Positions 5,908 through 8,989 of a stretch of 8,989 nucleotides of DNA are shown one piece after another. The translations under genes and the position numbers were made by a program. Position 1 is the first letter of the stretch; the number at the start of each line of letters is the position of its first letter. Origin of the DNA: Candidatus Ethanoperedens thermophilum (GTDB taxonomy: Archaea; Halobacteriota; Methanosarcinia; Methanosarcinales; EX4572-44). Below the pieces are notes generated by a model that was not told the DNA's origin, made no database searches, and saw only the letters and a list, made by a program, of their open reading frames with translations. Where the stretch lies: the NCBI GenBank assembly GCA_012910725.1, contig WNEG01000029.1, positions 1 to 8,989 of the forward strand, given 5' to 3'.

Positions 5908-8356
5908 TCTTAAATCGCATCCAGATAAGCTTTTAAAAGATCATTTGTCATCTGTTGGGACACTATGTAAAGAAATCGTATCATCAAAAAAATTGAACAT
6001 TGGCGAATATGTCAATTTTGAAGTGCTTCAAGATATTTCTTATCTGGTTGGCATAACCCATGATTTTGGTAAAGGAACATCTTTTTTTCAGAAATATATC
6101 AATGAAAGGGATGAATCGAAACGAATCAAATTAAAAAATAAACCAGAAACACATCATGGACTACTTTCATCCATTCTTACCTATTACGTTATAAAAGAAT
6201 ATCTTTCACGTAAGAACTTACATGACAAAGAAAACTACAAATATCTTCCAATATTAAGTTTTTTGGTTGTCAAAAGACATCATGGAAATTTACATAACGC
6301 ATTAGATGAAACTATTGGTTTTGGTGAAAAGGATAAAGAAGTTTTAGAAAAACAAATTAAATCCATCGATTTTAACAAAATAAACAGCATTTATAGCACT
6401 TTGTTCTCAAATATACATTTTAATTTTGATTGTAACTTGGTTCACGATAAAGTTTTGAAATCAGAACCGCTTTATATTTACGGTGCGCTTAAAGAACATA
6501 AGAACTATTATGTGCAGGATATATGTGGAGAAGAGAAGAAATTAATTAGAAATATAGATGAGGAACACAGCCTATTTTATTACTTCACAACTTTGTTTTT
6601 ATACTCAATACTTTTAGATGCTGACAAAACAGATGCTGCGAACTTAAAACTTATTCGAAGAAAAAACATACCAAGCGATATTGTTGATACTTATAAAAAA
6701 TCGAAATTCAGAGGACAAAACACCAAAATGAATAAAATGAGAAATGAGATTTATGAAGATGTCCTTAAAAATGTAAAAAATATTAATTTAGAGAAGGATA
6801 AGATTTTATCATTAAATGTTCCAACAGGTACTGGAAAGACACTTACTTCTTTGTCTTTTGCCTTAAAATTGAGAAAACTGATTGAAGATGAAAAGGGATA
6901 CCAATCACGAATTATTTATTCTCTTCCTTTTTTAAGCATTATTGATCAAAATTATGATGTTTTTAACGATGTTTTAGATAGTCCAAGTACTGACATACTT
7001 TTAAAGCATCACCATTTATCAGATACAGCGTATACAACAAGAGAAAATGAATTTGAGAGCACAGATAACGATATTGGAAAAGATCTTCTTTTGATCGAGG
7101 GATGGAATTCAGAAATCATTGTTACGACTTTTATACAATTTTTTTATTCACTGATATCAAAGAAAAACAAAGCAATAAGAAAGGTTCATAATATTGTAAA
7201 TAGCATTGTTATATTGGATGAAGTTCAGGCAATCCCACATAAATATTGGGTATTACTAAACAAAACAATTAATTTTTTTGCAAAACATTTTAATACATAT
7301 TTTATTTTTATTACAGCAACTCAGCCGTTGATTTTTAATGAAAAGAACAACGAAATAAAAGAATTAGTAAAAAACAAAGAAAAATATTTCAGAGAATTGG
7401 ACAGAGTTAAATTAAGTGTAAACTTGAAACCTATTATAATTGAAAGTTTCAAAGAGATCCTAAAAAAAGATCTAATAGAGAATAAAAATGAAGATTTTTT
7501 AGTTGTATTGAATACTATTAATTCATCAAAGGATATCTATAGTTTTGTTAATAATTTGAATATTAACAATTCTGAACTATATTATTTATCAACAAATATT
7601 GTTCCGAAAGATAGACTGAAAATAATAAAAGAAATAAAAGAGAAAAACTCAAAAAGAAAAATTGTAGTGAGTACTCAACTTATAGAAGCAGGGGTTGATA
7701 TAGATGTTGATATTGTTTATAGAGATTTTGCACCACTCGATTCTATAAATCAAGTTGCAGGTAGATGTAACAGGAATTTTGGAGACAGGAAAGGTGTTGT
7801 TAAAATTTTTGTTTTAAAAGAAGAAGAAGGAAGTAAAGAATACTATAAATATATTTATGGATATTTTTTACCATCTAAAACGGAAACTGTCTTAAAAAAT
7901 AAAAATGAAATAAGTGAGTCTGAATTTTTAAAACTGAACGAAAGTTATTTTGAAAAAGTAGCCATCGGAAAAAACGATGACGAATCAAATAGTATTTTAG
8001 AAAAAGTTGAAGAATTGAAATTTGATGATTTATCTGAATTTAAACTAATAGAAAAGGGCTATCCTGAAATAGATGTATTCATTGAACTTGACAATTCTGC
8101 AGAAGAAGTGTGGCAAAAATATCAGAAGATACAGAAGCTTCCGCCACTTAAACGCAAAAAAGAATTTTTGAAGATCAAAAGTCAATTCTATGACTATGTA
8201 ATTTCGATACCACAAAGATATAAAAACCAAGTTGGTTTTGATGAAAAAAGTGGTATTGGGCATATATCAAAATACGAAATAGAACAGGGGATTGGTTATG
8301 ATCGAACAATCGGGTTCAAAAGAGACGAAAGCGGCGGCGGAACAATAATCTGTTAG
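5867..8356 (+). CDS. cas3: CRISPR-associated nuclease-helicase Cas3 (HD plus SF2 helicase)
   Basis: Cas3 is recruited to the R-loop made by Cascade, nicks the displaced strand and degrades DNA while unwinding. The 829-residue product has both halves. The N-terminal HD nuclease keeps H26, the HD pair H65-D66 (ITHDFGKG), H96-H97 (THHG), H138-H139 (KRHHGNLHN) and D251 (LLDADKTD). The SF2 helicase keeps the Walker A PTGTGKT at 319-325, DEVQ at 451-454, TATQP at 483-487, VSTQLIEAGVDID, and QVAGRCNR at 629-636. All core residues appear intact. An in-frame TAG at 5861-5863 leaves ATG 5867 as the only upstream Met start, giving a 41-base overlap with cas5. No ribosome site is evident, so coupled translation with cas5 is likely. 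It is AT-rich and ends the effector block. Confidence 0.96.
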   Translation: MEVDQEKISYSSNDLKSHPDKLLKDHLSSVGTLCKEIVSSKKLNIGEYVNFEVLQDISYLVGITHDFGKGTSFFQKYINERDESKRIKLKNKPETHHGLLSSILTYYVIKEYLSRKNLHDKENYKYLPILSFLVVKRHHGNLHNALDETIGFGEKDKEVLEKQIKSIDFNKINSIYSTLFSNIHFNFDCNLVHDKVLKSEPLYIYGALKEHKNYYVQDICGEEKKLIRNIDEEHSLFYYFTTLFLYSILLDADKTDAANLKLIRRKNIPSDIVDTYKKSKFRGQNTKMNKMRNEIYEDVLKNVKNINLEKDKILSLNVPTGTGKTLTSLSFALKLRKLIEDEKGYQSRIIYSLPFLSIIDQNYDVFNDVLDSPSTDILLKHHHLSDTAYTTRENEFESTDNDIGKDLLLIEGWNSEIIVTTFIQFFYSLISKKNKAIRKVHNIVNSIVILDEVQAIPHKYWVLLNKTINFFAKHFNTYFIFITATQPLIFNEKNNEIKELVKNKEKYFRELDRVKLSVNLKPIIIESFKEILKKDLIENKNEDFLVVLNTINSSKDIYSFVNNLNINNSELYYLSTNIVPKDRLKIIKEIKEKNSKRKIVVSTQLIEAGVDIDVDIVYRDFAPLDSINQVAGRCNRNFGDRKGVVKIFVLKEEEGSKEYYKYIYGYFLPSKTETVLKNKNEISESEFLKLNESYFEKVAIGKNDDESNSILEKVEELKFDDLSEFKLIEKGYPEIDVFIELDNSAEEVWQKYQKIQKLPPLKRKKEFLKIKSQFYDYVISIPQRYKNQVGFDEKSGIGHISKYEIEQGIGYDRTIGFKRDESGGGTIIC

Positions 8357-8425
8357 AAAGACACAATCCTACGAAATCAGTTTGAATAAATAACAGGACA
8401 CAAAATACCGAACAAAAAAGAAGTC
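8357..8425 (+). promoter_or_regulatory. Spacer between cas3 and the MNT gene, with a possible TATA-like box
   Basis: This 69-base gap contains AATAAATA near 8384-8391, about 40 bases before the MNT start. That is compatible with an archaeal promoter for the MNT gene. No terminator or T-run is seen after cas3. The promoter reading rests on base composition only. Confidence 0.25.
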
Positions 8426-8743
8426 ATGGATGAGATAGGAAAGATCGTATCCGGATTCGATTACGTGAGTGCAGCTTACGTCTTTGGCTCTTATGTCCAT
8501 AACGATGATTTCAATGACATAGACGCTGCTTTAGTAATCTCCAAAGAACTGAACCCATACACAAGCTTTAAATTTGAGATGGTGGTTGCAAGGGAACTTG
8601 AACGGCGAATAAAGCCGAGGTTCGAATTTGATGTGAAAATTTTGAATCATTCACCGATAGAATTCCAGTATGAAGTCTTAAAGGATGGTGAAGCGGTATT
8701 TTTGAGAGATAGAGATCACCTTTGTAAACTCTCACTCTGTTGA
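8426..8743 (+). CDS. MNT-type minimal nucleotidyltransferase, apparently short at the C-terminus
   Basis: The 105-residue product has the polymerase-beta-like nucleotidyltransferase core: VFGSYVHNDDFNDIDAAL with G21-S22 and D31-x-D33, and the third acidic position D69 in FEFDVKIL. The following IEFQYEVLKDGEAVFLRD matches the region where MNT proteins usually continue with a further C-terminal helix. Here the frame ends after DRDHLCKLSLC, so it looks clipped. MNT proteins commonly act as antitoxins that nucleotide-modify HEPN toxins, but no HEPN gene is present. The gene lies between cas3 and the array leader and its G+C (25/60 at 8461-8520) is between those of the two cas modules. A role in CRISPR is not shown. 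The catalytic motif argues for an enzyme or a recent relic. Confidence 0.75.
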   Translation: MDEIGKIVSGFDYVSAAYVFGSYVHNDDFNDIDAALVISKELNPYTSFKFEMVVARELERRIKPRFEFDVKILNHSPIEFQYEVLKDGEAVFLRDRDHLCKLSLC

Positions 8744-8782
8744 ATGTTAACTGGGAGTATAGCAACGTTTATGCCCCCATAC

Positions 8783-8863
8783 ATCGGGAAAGGTTTTTAT
8801 CCAGAGAAAACAAAAAGTGTAGTGAGGTAAGTAGATCACTGCTACCGCAGCATCTGCGTATGA
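8783..8863 (+). pseudogene. Relic of the 3' end of a second cas4
   Basis: Read in one frame this stretch gives IGKGFYPEKTKSVVR, a TAA at 8828-8830, then VDHCYRSICV and a TGA. It aligns without gaps to the last codons of the cas4 at 2151-2231 (IEKGFYPDRTKDTVK, C, VDCTYRNICV, TGA). By hand count about 55 of 81 bases are identical, and seven or more codon differences are silent. The stop replaces one iron-sulfur cysteine and another is lost. The similarity does not continue clearly upstream of 8783 or past the stop. It is a dead piece of a diverged cas4, with the downstream leader starting right after it. Confidence 0.85.
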
Positions 8864-8906
8864 ATTCTTGTGTTTATAAGCGGTTCGATAGAAACGTAAC
8901 AAGAAT
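8864..8906. repeat. Inverted repeat around the leader TATA box
   Basis: The arm ATTCTTGT (8864-8871) pairs exactly with ACAAGAAT (8899-8906). The adjacent GTTT (8872-8875) pairs with AAAC (8892-8895) across a three-base bulge. The TATA-like box overlaps the inner part of the left arm. It could bind a regulator or form a hairpin. Confidence 0.5.
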
Positions 8907-8970
8907 CTGAACTTCAAAAACTAAGCCTGTAGAAGCAATATTTCAGTTAAATATGGGTTTAGTTTGCAGT
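8864..8970 (+). promoter_or_regulatory. Leader of the downstream CRISPR array
   Basis: This is the non-coding stretch directly before the repeat that starts at 8971, on the side expected for a leader given the repeat orientation. It contains TTTATAAG at 8873-8880, a good archaeal TATA box, which would place transcription start around 8900-8910. An inverted repeat surrounds the box. An AT-rich element, TTTCAGTTAAATATGGG, lies at 8941-8957, close to the repeat, where leader-anchoring sites for integration are usually found. Confidence 0.7.
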
Positions 8971-8989
8971 GTCACAGGGCGACATCCAC
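8971..8989 (+). CRISPR. First repeat of a second CRISPR array, cut by the window end
   Basis: The last 19 bases, GTCACAGGGCGACATCCAC, match the first 19 bases of the mini-array repeat at 16 positions (differences at 4, 8 and 12), in the same orientation. The remaining 18 bases and any spacers lie outside the window. With a leader directly upstream, this is probably the start of the main array. Confidence 0.8.

Noticed and set aside
8357..8425. Transcription terminator after cas3
   Set aside because: No hairpin followed by a T-run is visible on the + strand.
8744..8830. Small frame from ATG 8744 as a separate gene
   Set aside because: Its second half is the cas4 relic and it ends at the relic's premature stop; the first half has no recognisable features or ribosome site.

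Overview
The window carries an almost complete type I-B CRISPR-Cas locus, all genes on the + strand. The host is most likely an archaeon, probably a euryarchaeal methanogen or relative. The reasons are the Csh-type Cas8b/Cas7/Cas5 set, a UPF0175 protein, a solitary MNT nucleotidyltransferase, a CRISPR repeat ending in ATTGAAAC, and a TTTATAAG box in the array leader. The species cannot be read from the sequence.

Layout. (1) Positions 1-256 hold the 3' part of a UPF0175-family gene; its last residues and stop lie inside a CRISPR repeat. (2) Positions 235-344 are a mini-array of two identical 37-nt repeats around one 36-nt spacer. (3) Positions 350-2231 are the adaptation module cas1-cas2-cas4, about half G+C. 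(4) Positions 2278-8356 are the interference module cas8b-cas7-cas5-cas3, clearly AT-rich, tightly packed and partly overlapping. (5) Positions 8426-8743 encode a short MNT-type nucleotidyltransferase without a visible HEPN partner. (6) Positions 8783-8863 hold a decayed 3' end of a second cas4. (7) Positions 8864-8970 are the leader of another CRISPR array, whose first repeat starts at 8971 and is cut by the window end.

How it works together. Cas1, Cas2 and Cas4 would select, trim and integrate new spacers. Cas8b, Cas7 and Cas5 would form the crRNA-guided Cascade complex, and Cas3 (HD nuclease plus helicase) would destroy targets. No cas6 is visible, so repeat cleavage must come from outside the window or from another enzyme.

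Most notable points. The single spacer of the mini-array matches codons 6-17 of the adjacent cas1 at 32 of 36 bases. Three of the four differences are silent and two fall in the expected seed. It looks like a spacer taken from a related cas1, or a crRNA-like autoregulator of the cas operon. The second repeat also serves as the cas1 5' untranslated region. The cas4 relic at the far end, together with the sharp composition change after cas4, suggests that the interference module and an older adaptation/leader unit were joined by recombination.
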